A stretch of DNA of 31,692 bases from Poteriospumella lacustris (lineage: Eukaryota; Sar; Chrysophyceae; Chromulinales; Dinobryaceae). Under the pieces are notes generated by a model that worked only from the letters and a program-made list of their open reading frames with translations, was not told where the DNA came from and ran no database searches. The DNA lies in contig SMOI01000118.1 of NCBI GenBank assembly GCA_008000375.1, positions 44,142 to 75,833 of the forward strand, written 5' to 3'. Position 1 is the first letter of the stretch. The number at the start of each line of letters is the position of its first letter. This document shows, piece by piece, positions 1 to 8,619 of this stretch. A program made the translations under genes and the position numbers.

Positions 1-106
1 AAAGCACCTTGTCGGTTAAACTTTTCACAAAGTGTGGAGAGTAGAGGTGAAGATTGATGTAATTGTATTGCAAATAATATCTTCATCTCTAAGAAAAGAG
101 ATGCAA

Positions 107-2215
107 TCAAAGTAAACCATGAATAGCCAAATGCGGACGAGGGTTCATGCTTGCAACTGCTACTCTCGCAGCATCAGAGTATTGTACACCAGCTCTGGAT
201 AACGCTTCTGAGAGCCGGAATCGCGCATCACGAACAATTTGATGATCGTTGAAAGAATTCAGGGGCATATGGCCACGAGTGAGACGATCCTCTTCACCAA
301 TAGGGATGTACTCTTGAGCCTTTGCACTGGCTGTAACGTGATCCAATCGCGATTCCACTTGTTGAATGGCATCGTAATAAGGCACTTGAGCAGCTAAAGC
401 ATTAAGAAATTCGATTTTCTTGGCTTCTTGTTGCAAGGCTTCGTCTTCGCGCTGTTTCTTTTGAACCAGTTTTTGGGCTTCCTGCTGTGCTCGATACTCC
501 ACACGCCCCTTGTTCTGGGCAATTAACTCCTGCAATCTGGCTTGTGCCTTCATTTGCTCTTCTTGCTGGTGCTTTAAGCGCTCGGCTTCCATCAAAGCCT
601 TCTGCCTTTGGTATTCCTCAATCAGCTGTTTCTTTTGATTTCGCTCCTCCTCGTCTTGACGCATTTTCTCTTCCAATTTCGCACGTTCTTCTGCCTCAGT
701 CGCTTGCATTGTCAACAGCTTTTGCTCATTGGCTATTCGTCGCTCTTCACGCATTTTCTCTAATTCTTCGTGTAATCGCTGTCGGTTTTCTTCTTGACGC
801 TGTAGATCACGTTCCAACGCAGCCTTGACTTGGTAGTCGCGGATGAATTGTTCGATTTTGAATTTCGCTTGGCTGATCGCTTCCTGCCGCCGTACTTGCA
901 GCGATTGTTCCGCTTCCTTAAACTTCTTTTGGATTAATCGCATCTTCCGATACCACTCTTCGTGAGTCATTAAGTCGTCGTTGGTCACACCGCTACTGGA
1001 TAAGGCTAGCTGAAGCTGCTCCAACATCTTACTGCGTTTCAAGCCTTTCAACTCCGCGTTTCGATATATTTTGACGAAGGTTTCGTGATTATCTTGGGTC
1101 CATCCACCGAAAGGATGAACAGCAGAGGATTGAGAAGGCCTGGGAGAAGCCACCGCTTCAGTGTACGAAGGGAGCTGCCCATCTCCATCGAGTTCTTCGT
1201 ACACAGATACAGCTGCTTTGGGAGTTGAAGCGGCATTGATTCCAAGCTCCACTGAGAGTGAATACAATTCAGACGTCTTTGTTGACGATAATTTGGCCGA
1301 ATCTTCGTCGATAACTTGAATCTCCTGGGTAATGTCCGCTACCAAATTGAGAAGATCCGGATCGTCGTCAGGAATTGATATGCTCTGTGTCTTGGCGTTG
1401 GCTACTGATTTCTTTCCACTAAGAGTCATGGAGCCTAGTGATGAAGTTACGGATGAATCTTCACGCTCACGCCCAGACTCGTTTTCGACGGCGGCGGTTG
1501 TGGTGGAAAACGCTCGTTCGCTATTTCGGATCATACCGAGCACTTCCATATGTAGCTGATTGTTCTGTGTTTCAACAGCATCGTCGCGCAACATAGATTG
1601 TATTCGTTGCTGAAATGATGCAACTTCTCGACGGCATTGAGCTTCTTCAGCCTTCAAGTTGTTCCATGCGTCGTGAAATTTCGATCGAAGCTGCAAGAGC
1701 ATATCGGCGCAAACACCGGAAATGACCAGGTCGCGTCTATCAATGCCTCCTTCTCCTTCTCTTTCTCCTGCAGCTTCAGAAACAGAAGGGCGATTATTGC
1801 GCAATTTATTAAGCTGCTTTGTCTGCTCTGTGAGAAATTTCTTGACTTGGTCGATTTGACTGCGGTAGGAGTATCGTAGTTGCGACCTTTCTGACGCTAA
1901 AACTCCTTCTTCTTCTAAAATCGATTGGATCATACCCGCATCAACTCCTGCCACCACCAATGCTTGAAGCTGCATTGTTTTGCTCTTTTCACTTTTGTCA
2001 AGCATCTTAATGAGATCTTGTTGCTCCTCCGCCCAGTCTTGGATCTGAGTTCGAGTGGCTGTGGCTTTCTTGCTTTTGGAGCGAAAGTTTTTCAATGCGG
2101 CCATTCGCTCCAAGTATTGTTCGTTGTTGTCATTTAGAGTATCGATCAGGTTGGATTTCCCTTTTGTTGAACTGTACAAAACTTTTGTTTGCCGCGAAAC
2201 TTCACGGGACGACAT
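107..2215 (-). CDS. CCDC112/CCDC148-like coiled-coil protein
   Basis: A 702-residue uninterrupted reading frame starting at ATG 2213-2215 (MSSREV); an in-frame TTG two codons upstream is not a credible eukaryotic start. The N-terminal part (about 1-150) is helical and charged. A Ser/Thr-rich linker follows. Around residue 370 there is a block starting with WTQDNHETF and, some 45 residues later, HEEWYRKM. A tryptophan/DHE block followed by an HE-WY block and then a long Glu/Arg/Gln coiled coil (about 430-600) is the layout I associate with CCDC112/CCDC148, proteins of centriolar satellites and ciliary bases. The family call rests on this remembered pattern, not on an alignment. The gene is divergent from another coiled-coil gene at 2706. 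A generic coiled-coil protein remains possible. No introns are needed. Confidence 0.75.
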   Translation of the reverse strand: MSSREVSRQTKVLYSSTKGKSNLIDTLNDNNEQYLERMAALKNFRSKSKKATATRTQIQDWAEEQQDLIKMLDKSEKSKTMQLQALVVAGVDAGMIQSILEEEGVLASERSQLRYSYRSQIDQVKKFLTEQTKQLNKLRNNRPSVSEAAGEREGEGGIDRRDLVISGVCADMLLQLRSKFHDAWNNLKAEEAQCRREVASFQQRIQSMLRDDAVETQNNQLHMEVLGMIRNSERAFSTTTAAVENESGREREDSSVTSSLGSMTLSGKKSVANAKTQSISIPDDDPDLLNLVADITQEIQVIDEDSAKLSSTKTSELYSLSVELGINAASTPKAAVSVYEELDGDGQLPSYTEAVASPRPSQSSAVHPFGGWTQDNHETFVKIYRNAELKGLKRSKMLEQLQLALSSSGVTNDDLMTHEEWYRKMRLIQKKFKEAEQSLQVRRQEAISQAKFKIEQFIRDYQVKAALERDLQRQEENRQRLHEELEKMREERRIANEQKLLTMQATEAEERAKLEEKMRQDEEERNQKKQLIEEYQRQKALMEAERLKHQQEEQMKAQARLQELIAQNKGRVEYRAQQEAQKLVQKKQREDEALQQEAKKIEFLNALAAQVPYYDAIQQVESRLDHVTASAKAQEYIPIGEEDRLTRGHMPLNSFNDHQIVRDARFRLSEALSRAGVQYSDAARVAVASMNPRPHLAIHGLL

Positions 2216-2705
2216 GGCCAAGGACTTCCACGAACTAAATGTATAAATGATTCAGTATATCCACAAAATCTTCTTCCATGCATGTAGCCTGGGCTCAAAA
2301 TATATCAACAAAGCGCTTGTGTTCTGCTATCGTCTGACTATTGTCACAGTCTTTATGTGTTTGTTGTTGTTGGCTCTTTCCCTTTTCCAATTCCAACGTG
2401 CAACTGTCGTCGTCGTCATGCTCGCTGCAGAACGACATTTTTGAAACGGTCATATTGACGAGACTTTATGAAACCGCCAAGAAAATCTCGGGAGGCTGTA
2501 TGCAGTTGAAGAGTGCCCATGATCGTCAGTTGGTCACTACTCGCAAGAGCAGTTTTTGTCTTGGATGGATAGATATGATGCCGCAGATCCAACGATTTTC
2601 TCCAGAAGTCAGAGGCTTCTATTCGAATTTCATACCTTTATCTTATTCATTGCGAAAGGCTGCAGTCGGCTCTCCGATCAAATCTGAAAACTCGCAATCT
2701 CTGAA
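2216..2705. promoter_or_regulatory. Shared 490-bp region between two divergent coiled-coil genes
   Basis: Both flanking genes start here and run outward, so this stretch must hold both promoters. No clear TATA box is visible. An open frame on + ends with TGA overlapping the ATG at 2706 (its only usable in-frame ATG is near 2500). It looks more like an upstream ORF or chance than a gene. Confidence 0.4.
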
Positions 2706-3641
2706 ATGAAGGCTCGGGCTAAAAGTGCAGGTCGAGTGGGACGTATCGACACCACGAGTCCTGGTTCACCAACATCCCCTTTGTCAGCAAGAAATGCAAC
2801 TAGTGGATACATAGAAAGATATACATTGAGTTCTCCCCTTTCCCCGTCCTCCGCTGAGAAGGCTTTTGGAAACGATGTTCTCGATGCCAAGATTAGTCGC
2901 AAGAGGGCCGAGTCGGACCTGCAGCTCCTTGCCAATCGCATTGCTTTACTCAAGCTTGAAGAACAAAAAGCGTTGTCTAAAGTTAGCGAAACAAAAACTC
3001 GTGCGCATGAGATATTGGAGTAAGATTTGTTTCCAAAAAGATCGACACTTTGCTTTACTGTCTTGTGTTTAGAGTGAAACGTCGCAATCAAGAAGTATTG
3101 GAAGCCAAGATACGCCGCAATGAGGAGAGAGAGCGAGAAGTTGCTGCCATTCATCGGAAAGCGGCTCATGATCGTGAGGAAAGGCGACAGAAATTGACTC
3201 AGACCAAGACTTCAGTACTGGAAACAAGAAGATCGCTTGTAGAGTCGCGCAAAGAGGAATCAAAGGAGCTTCATCGAATCGCTACTACGGGACGAGCTAT
3301 GACAGAGGCAGAGAAACGGCGAAAAGCTGAAGAGGAGAGAAGAAGGTATGAACTTTGAAGATCTCGCAATCGTTCGTTTTGACGAGTTTAACTTTATTGT
3401 TTCTGATGACAGAAAAGAGCTAATTCGGCAGCAGAAAGAGAAGGAGCGAATGGAGCATGAGAGGCGACTGGGTGCTATGCAGGCTAAGAAAATTGAGGCG
3501 GAGGCGCGCAAGCGCAAAGAGGCTGAGGATATGATTCGCCTTTTGGAAGATGAGGAACAGAAGTTAATCCACCGACTTCGTCGGACACAGAATCTCCAGC
3601 AGGAGGCTTATGCAGTTCTTCAAAGATCTCTTCATACTTGA
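2706..3641 (+). CDS. Charged coiled-coil protein, three exons
   Basis: Proposed join of 2706-3019, 3073-3345 and 3413-3641, giving 271 residues. Intron 1 (53 nt) begins GTAAGA and ends TTTAG; intron 2 (67 nt) begins GTATGA and ends GACAG. Both joins keep the frame and link stretches of the same Arg/Glu/Lys-rich helix, which supports them. The first 50 residues are Ser/Pro/Gly-rich (SPGSPTSPLS) and probably disordered. From about residue 60 to the end it is one long coiled coil (heptad-like, rich in EERRR and KEKERMEHERR). I cannot assign a family; such helices occur in ciliary and cytoskeletal proteins. It is divergent from the CCDC112-like gene, so co-expression is plausible. Confidence 0.75.
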
Positions 3642-4086
3642 TCTTTTACTCTCTGATCCATGCACAACGCGTTGCATCCATGAACCATGCAGTATTCGTT
3701 CAAGGCGCTGTAGGTCTTGCACGTCGAGGCGTCTCATGGTTTAGCATTTTATTTTCATCTCATATTGTTTTGCTTGTACTGTTTGAAGCAGCGTGCTTTT
3801 GGAAGTGTTGAAGTTAATTTATTTTGCAAGAGTCATCATACTACTACGTGAGGTCAACATTCTGCTGTACTACACTATATTGGTGACAGGGTTGGAAAAG
3901 GCGTTACAAATTTTCACTTTGGAAGGTCAGCTGTGTGTGGGATGTGGGAGCAAGCAGCTGACTGAAAGACTTTTGTTCATTGTTTGGACATCAGACATCC
4001 ACAATTTTGTCGCTCAAAAGAACTGGATTGAGTTTCACTCAAAAGAATTGGATTGAGTTATTCTTGTGGTATCTCATTCGCTTGAA
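3642..4086. other. Intergenic region upstream of SEN2
   Basis: 445 bp between two + strand genes: the 3' flank of the coiled-coil gene and the promoter side of SEN2. No open frame with a credible ATG and coding character was seen. The last 75 bases hold the direct repeat listed separately. Confidence 0.4.
4013..4060. repeat. Two-copy 25-bp direct repeat before SEN2
   Basis: A unit starting CTCAAAAGAA and ending GGATTGAGTT occurs at about 4013-4037 and again at about 4038-4060, differing by C/T in the middle. The junction also forms a short inverted repeat (TTGAGT, 3-base loop, ACTCAA). It lies 27 bases before the SEN2 ATG, in the likely 5' UTR or core promoter. Confidence 0.7.
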
Positions 4087-5939
4087 ATGGAAAGCCTCGA
4101 TGGAGTCGCATCGGAAGCACTACGTGATGAAGTAGAAGACGGTAATGTGCGTCGCGATGAGCGACGTATATGGACGGGATACTTCGAGTTTGGGCTTGTT
4201 ATTATTTGCGATCAAATAGCAATTCAGCATTTGAGTAAAAATGGTATGGGGTCCATGAGAATTCTACACGAAGGCAGTACACTGAAGCGAGCGAAAGGAG
4301 GGAAGAAGACAAAAGGAACTGACTTACACAATGCGATTGATGTCGATCATTCGGGAGAAAGCGCATCTTCTCATTTGAAGGAAAGCGATCAGGCAGCCCC
4401 CGCTGGCGTTGCGACGGGCTCGACGATATCTTACGATTTATCGTTGTCCGAAGAAGAAGCACTATACCTTGTCCAGAAACAGGAGTTAACAGTCATTGAT
4501 CGCACCACGTCAGGCACGATTTCGTTGGATTCTTTGTACAGCATATTTTCTGCATCAAGGGGACGTCGCCTGTTCGCGTTGCAATATGCAGTGTATTCGT
4601 TTTTTAAAAACCGAAGGTAAGACGAGTTCCGAGGCCGCTTTCAGTGTACCATTGACCCTCAACGCCTTTGATGAATTATTAAAGTTTTGTTGTGAAATCG
4701 GGCATCAATTTTGGGATGGATTACTGCATATACCGTGATAGTCCTGAGAAGGTTCATTCCGAACTTTGCGTTCGCGTTGTGGATGCTGTCTCTCCATCAG
4801 AGTTGACCAGAGTAGATGCTGAAAGCTCCCATGCCCTTCGTCCAGAACAACTACCATATAGAAGTTATCATTCCAATTACTGTCTCGTTCCTCCTATGCC
4901 TCATCCAGAAGGTCAGCATTCAGCACATGGTGCTGAAACATCGACGCGTACGGATGCTTCGGCTGGCTACTATTTCGACAATTTGTCATGGAAAACGTTG
5001 TCAACCATCACCCGAGTTATGCCGGTACGTTCCCATATATCCAACAACTATTGGCATTGTTTGGTGTCTGAGTCGCGTTCTTGCTTTGTTCTCGCGCAGG
5101 ATGTTATGAAAATCGGACTCCTTTGCTATGTCTTACCAAAGCCATGGTCTCCTCCTCCTGTTGCCACTGAACTGGACGATGATTCGCGGCCTGCCGTTGA
5201 TCGATATGCTCATTTGTTTTCTGCCAAGTCGAAAGCGTCCAGTGATGTCCATCGAGTGGCCGAACTCCCGTGGCCTGAGTCACCCACGGACATTTCTGAG
5301 CGATGGGAAGTTCGTCCGGTCTCAATGATGGTGCGTCGCCAGATAGTAAACAATACGAAGTATCGCCTCGTGAAGGACCTTCAGCAGCGCTATCGCGCTG
5401 GTGCGAAGATTCACGTGGCGGCCGCTCATGCGCAAGAATCATCCGACGGGAATCCGAAGGCAAAGAAAAAGAAAATCAGTCGCGACCGAAAAGCGACTGG
5501 TGGTGAACCTGCTGAGTCTGCGGAAATCAACTTAACATTAGATGATAACATCAGAGAAGCAGATCCAGCATCAAGCGCTGTGGTAGAAGATTCGAACTCC
5601 AATATGAAGGATGGTGATGAAGCAGCTGGTGAAGAAGACAGCCGCGAGGTGGAAGAAAAGTCGCCACAGGATTGTTCTGGTGTGGGAGTGGGCATCAAGC
5701 GAACAAGAGAGCATCAAGTGGCAGACCTCGTCGAAAGCGCAGAAATTAAGGACACCTCAGTAGAACGCGACGGCGAAAGGCCCACTATTGGTGATGGAGA
5801 TGTCAGCAAATTTACATCAAACGCTTTCAAACGCACTAGGGTACGACGTAACATTGACGATATTCGTGAGAAGTCAGCGATAACGAAGAAGGCCACCATA
5901 TGGGAGCTTCTATCTTCTCCGGACCACGAAGAAGAATAG
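4087..5939 (+). CDS. SEN2: tRNA-splicing endonuclease catalytic subunit Sen2
   Basis: Sen2 cuts the 5' splice site of intron-containing pre-tRNAs within the Sen2-Sen15-Sen34-Sen54 complex. Proposed join of 4087-4616, 4685-5024 and 5100-5939 (569 residues). Intron 1 (68 nt, GTAAGA...TTAAAG) restores the conserved VVKSGINFGMDY block. Intron 2 (75 nt, GTACGT...CGCAG) is open in frame, but removing it gives the expected MP-DVMKIGLLCYVL run. Within the family fold, LSLSEEEALYLV precedes the nuclease core. The catalytic triad is visible as Tyr193 (CIY), His201 (KVH, eight residues later, as in human TSEN2) and Lys294. The His-Lys spacing is 93 residues against about 39 in human, from an insert near 215-270. 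A 200-residue Lys/Glu-rich tail follows. An upstream in-frame GTG at 4066 was not used as the start. Confidence 0.9.
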
Positions 5940-6076
5940 GTTTCATAACAGACTGTAGTTAGATACATCATTGTAAGTAATCACCTTCTTATCAGTATTG
6001 CTTTCTGATTTTGGGTAACAAAAATATTTCGATGTATCTGTAACAATACAGCAAACATAAGCAACCTTGTTCTTAG
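5940..6076 (+). other. SEN2 3' flank with a strong splice donor
   Basis: A perfect GTAAGT lies at 5973 and a good acceptor (TTGTTCTTAG) ends at 6076, just before the coding-like stretch at 6077. Taken together they define a possible 104-nt intron. The sequence immediately before the donor has stops and no open ATG, so if used the intron would lie in the SEN2 3' UTR or in an unrecognised transcript. Confidence 0.3.
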
Positions 6077-6310
6077 GTATTTGGTATTTGGAGCACATTA
6101 TTCAGCGTCTGAAGGAGCACGATGACGATGGTGTCGAAGTGAACCCGCAGCGATTTCTTCGCAGGCTGCTGGTCTCAGGATTGATCACGCCTTATTTAGT
6201 CACTTGATACCGTTGATAAAGACCAACTTCGGTGTATTGGACAAGAAAAATTGAAAGACCTGGAGGACGAGGCTTTCAAACTGAAATTGATTGATCAAAT
6301 CATCGACTAA
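6077..6310 (+). pseudogene. Orphan coding-like stretch without a start codon
   Basis: From the acceptor at 6076 one frame reads IWYLEHIIQRLKEHDDD and stays open to TGA at 6204-6206. A second frame picks up at 6200 (SLDTVDKDQLRC) and runs to TAA at 6308-6310. Both look protein-like: charged, helical, balanced. They are joined in frame by a 61-nt intron 6139-6199 (GTGAAC...TTATTTAG), or by a single extra base near 6205. No ATG precedes the first part in frame. It could be an alternative last exon of SEN2: in-phase donors exist inside its last exon at 5848 (GTAACA) and 5866 (GTGAGA). It could instead be a relic. The family is not recognised. Confidence 0.35.
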
Positions 6311-6386
6311 AGGATTCGGTGTCTTTGCATTTTAATAATCGATCGAAAATCTATCCTTTAGATTGCAGTTCACTTGTCTTGGCGAA

Positions 6387-7702
6387 ATGGAGAACGCAAA
6401 CAGCAACGCTATTGAAGAACTAAAGCGAGAAGTGTCAACACTGCGTCAAGAGTTACAGGAGATAAAGTCGCTGCAATGCATGATTTTGGAAAAACTATCT
6501 TTTGGCGCATCGATGTCGTCAATCACTTTTGATTCTGCCCCGGTTCCAATATATACGGGACTTTTGCCATCAAATGGAGGCATACCGAATCCGCCATCCC
6601 ATCCACGTGAAGTTCGATTGGCGCTCGCGGAGAAGGCTCCGGCTTCTTCCACCGTATTTACCGGGAAACAAGTACCTCCGTTTGGCCTGAAAATGGTCTC
6701 GTCGCATAATCTGAGCAATTATGGGATACTAGATAGCCCACCATTTCCAATGGAAACAACAGAAAGAGTCATAACAACCACAATGTCGAATTGGGAAATA
6801 CCCATCGACATCAAAGAGCCGTTCCGCGTTCGGGTACGTAATTTACCTAGTTGTTCTCATTGTTCACGTTGCGTTCATGACATTCGACCTCCTCCCTCGT
6901 ATAGCTGCATATGTGGCAAGAATGCTTCGATTTGTTTTGTCAAGTGATGGTCAATGATATCGATGCAGTCATTGATCTCCAGTTCCGTGCCGAACGTGGC
7001 GATTTGAGTGCTATGGCGTACCTGATGATCCTCTACGGTTGTGGCATTGGCAGCATTGCCTATGATCCCATGCGTGCTGCAGATATCGCGAATCATATTT
7101 TCCCGTCACTTCTCGTGTACGATGCATCGTCTTCTGCGCAGTCACCGCCCCACGATAGGAACGCATCCTCGAGTCTTCCAAGTTCGCCTTCTGCTTCTCC
7201 TTCTGCTTCTCCTTCTGCTGGAGTGATCGATCCCGCGGATTTACCTCACGCCTACTTCGTCTTAGCTAGTTGTTACGAACATGGATGGGGCATTCGGTCT
7301 CCTGCGGATGACGCCGATGAGGCCACTCTCCAGCAACAAACTCGGGCAAATTTGACCCAGGCTGTTGTCTATCTGCGTGCATCGGCACGACGAGGACATG
7401 CTGGTGCACAAAATCATTTGGGTCACTTCTACGAAGTTGGACTATCATGTGTGTTGGAGCGCTCAGATGTACAGATACCTGAGCGGGGCAATGGACAGTC
7501 CGTAGATGATGTCATTGTCCCTCAGATCATTTCGGAAGCCGTACGATGGTATTCATTAGCAGCTGATCAAGGCTACGTTGTGGCTTATCATAATCTTGGA
7601 CACTGCCATGCAGAACAAGGTCACCATTTGCAGGCCTTGAAGTTCTATCAACGTGCCGCAGAACGCGGCTATCCACCGTCTATTGTGGAGCTACGCAAGT
7701 GA
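6387..7702 (+). CDS. Sel1-repeat protein with short N-terminal coiled coil
   Basis: Proposed join of 6387-6833 and 6905-7702 (414 residues). The single 71-nt intron has GTACGT at 6834 and CGTATAG at 6904, in phase 0. Start at ATG 6387 (MENANS); the in-frame TTG upstream is not used. Residues 5-35 form a short coiled coil (IEELKREVSTLRQELQEI). The middle is Pro/Ser-rich and probably disordered. The C-terminal half has Sel1-type helical repeats: the AYLMILYGCGIG, ASCYEHGWGI, AQNHLGHFYEVGL and AVRWYSLAADQGY...AYHNLGHC blocks show the Gly/Ala spacing of the family. A Ser-Pro-Ala tandem interrupts the repeats. Sel1 arrays are protein-binding scaffolds, in ER-associated degradation or signalling. 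There is no signal peptide, so a cytosolic adaptor is more likely. The partner is unknown. Confidence 0.8.
7185..7219 (+). repeat. 12-bp coding tandem repeat (Ser-Pro-Ser-Ala)
   Basis: About three units of CCTTCTGCTTCT encode SPSASPSASPSA inside the Sel1-repeat gene. This is a low-complexity insertion between helical repeats and a likely length-polymorphic site. Confidence 0.8.
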
Positions 7703-8619
7703 TAAGTAGCATTGGCGCGCATCATCATCGCTATTCGCGTTCAAGCTCTGCTTTTTTCTCCAGCCATTTTCCCTTGCCCTTTGTTTTGTCCTTTTGTGCT
7801 TTTCTTTCGGATCTGTTACCAGTTTGTCATCACCTGGCGCTGAATTTTGCGGCTCGGTCACTTCCGCTTCCCCCTACCACTGCCGATTGAAGGAAGCGAA
7901 ACGTTGACAGTTCAATCTTTGGGTTTCGTCATTCTCTATCCATAGTTGTTCCGCAAAGCTGCGCATATCTCTGTAAAATCTGTTGCTGGTGCTTTTTGTT
8001 TATTCTACTGTCCTCGTCGCGCTGTCCCAGTCGTATTGCTTTCTCATGCGCTACGCTTCGTCTGTTGCTTTTCTTTTACCACTCCATGCATCAATCATTT
8101 TTTCTCTCGCTCGCTTAACGGTTATCCACAAACCTGCAACCAATGGAATACACTACGCTGCATGCGAAACGTCGTTTCTTCTGTAGGCTGTCCGTGAGCC
8201 TTTTCTTTCTTTCTTTTGTCTTTGTCTTCTGAACCGATTGGTTTGAATCGTATCTAGCACACTGGTAGTGGTAAATACATACTCTCGCTTCCCAATTGTA
8301 TTCCTTCGCTTTTCATTCGTTTCATTGTTGTACATACATACAGTACGTAGTGCCATGTGCACTGCTGCTGTGTCCCTGCGATCATGAGCTAACTCCTAAA
8401 TTCCTAAACCCTGTTCTACTGGCATTCTGACATTCTGGGTTCTCCTCGTCGTCGTCGCGGCAGCTCACCGTCCAACGTCCAACGAACCAACGAACACCCA
8501 CAAACGTTCCATTTTCGTCAACCATCTTCGATGCCCTGAACTGAACGCCATCGTCACACACACACAAGTCAAATCTAACCATTCATATTTTATCCAGATT
8601 CTCCCTATTGAGAATCAGA
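7703..8619. other. 917-bp pyrimidine-rich intergenic region
   Basis: Between two + strand genes. From about 7740 to 8250 the + strand is markedly C/T-rich (long TTTTCTTTCTTTC-like runs), then more mixed. No convincing gene on either strand. It most likely holds the 3' UTR of the Sel1 gene and the promoter/5' UTR of the Iwr1 gene. Confidence 0.45.

Noticed and set aside
2341-2709. Open frame on + ending in an ATGA overlap with the coiled-coil gene start
   Set aside because: It begins at ATT; its first ATG is near 2500, leaving 69 codons with no recognisable features. Eukaryotes do not normally use stop-start coupling. At most an upstream ORF.
4066-4086. GTG start for SEN2, and similar TTG starts at 2221, 6363 and 8608
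   Set aside because: In a eukaryotic nuclear gene the first good in-frame ATG just downstream is far more likely in each case.
6172-6199. A 28-nt intron (GTCTCA...TTTAG) joining the two orphan frames
   Set aside because: It keeps the frame but is half the length of any other intron here and has a poor donor. The 61-nt alternative from GTGAAC fits better.
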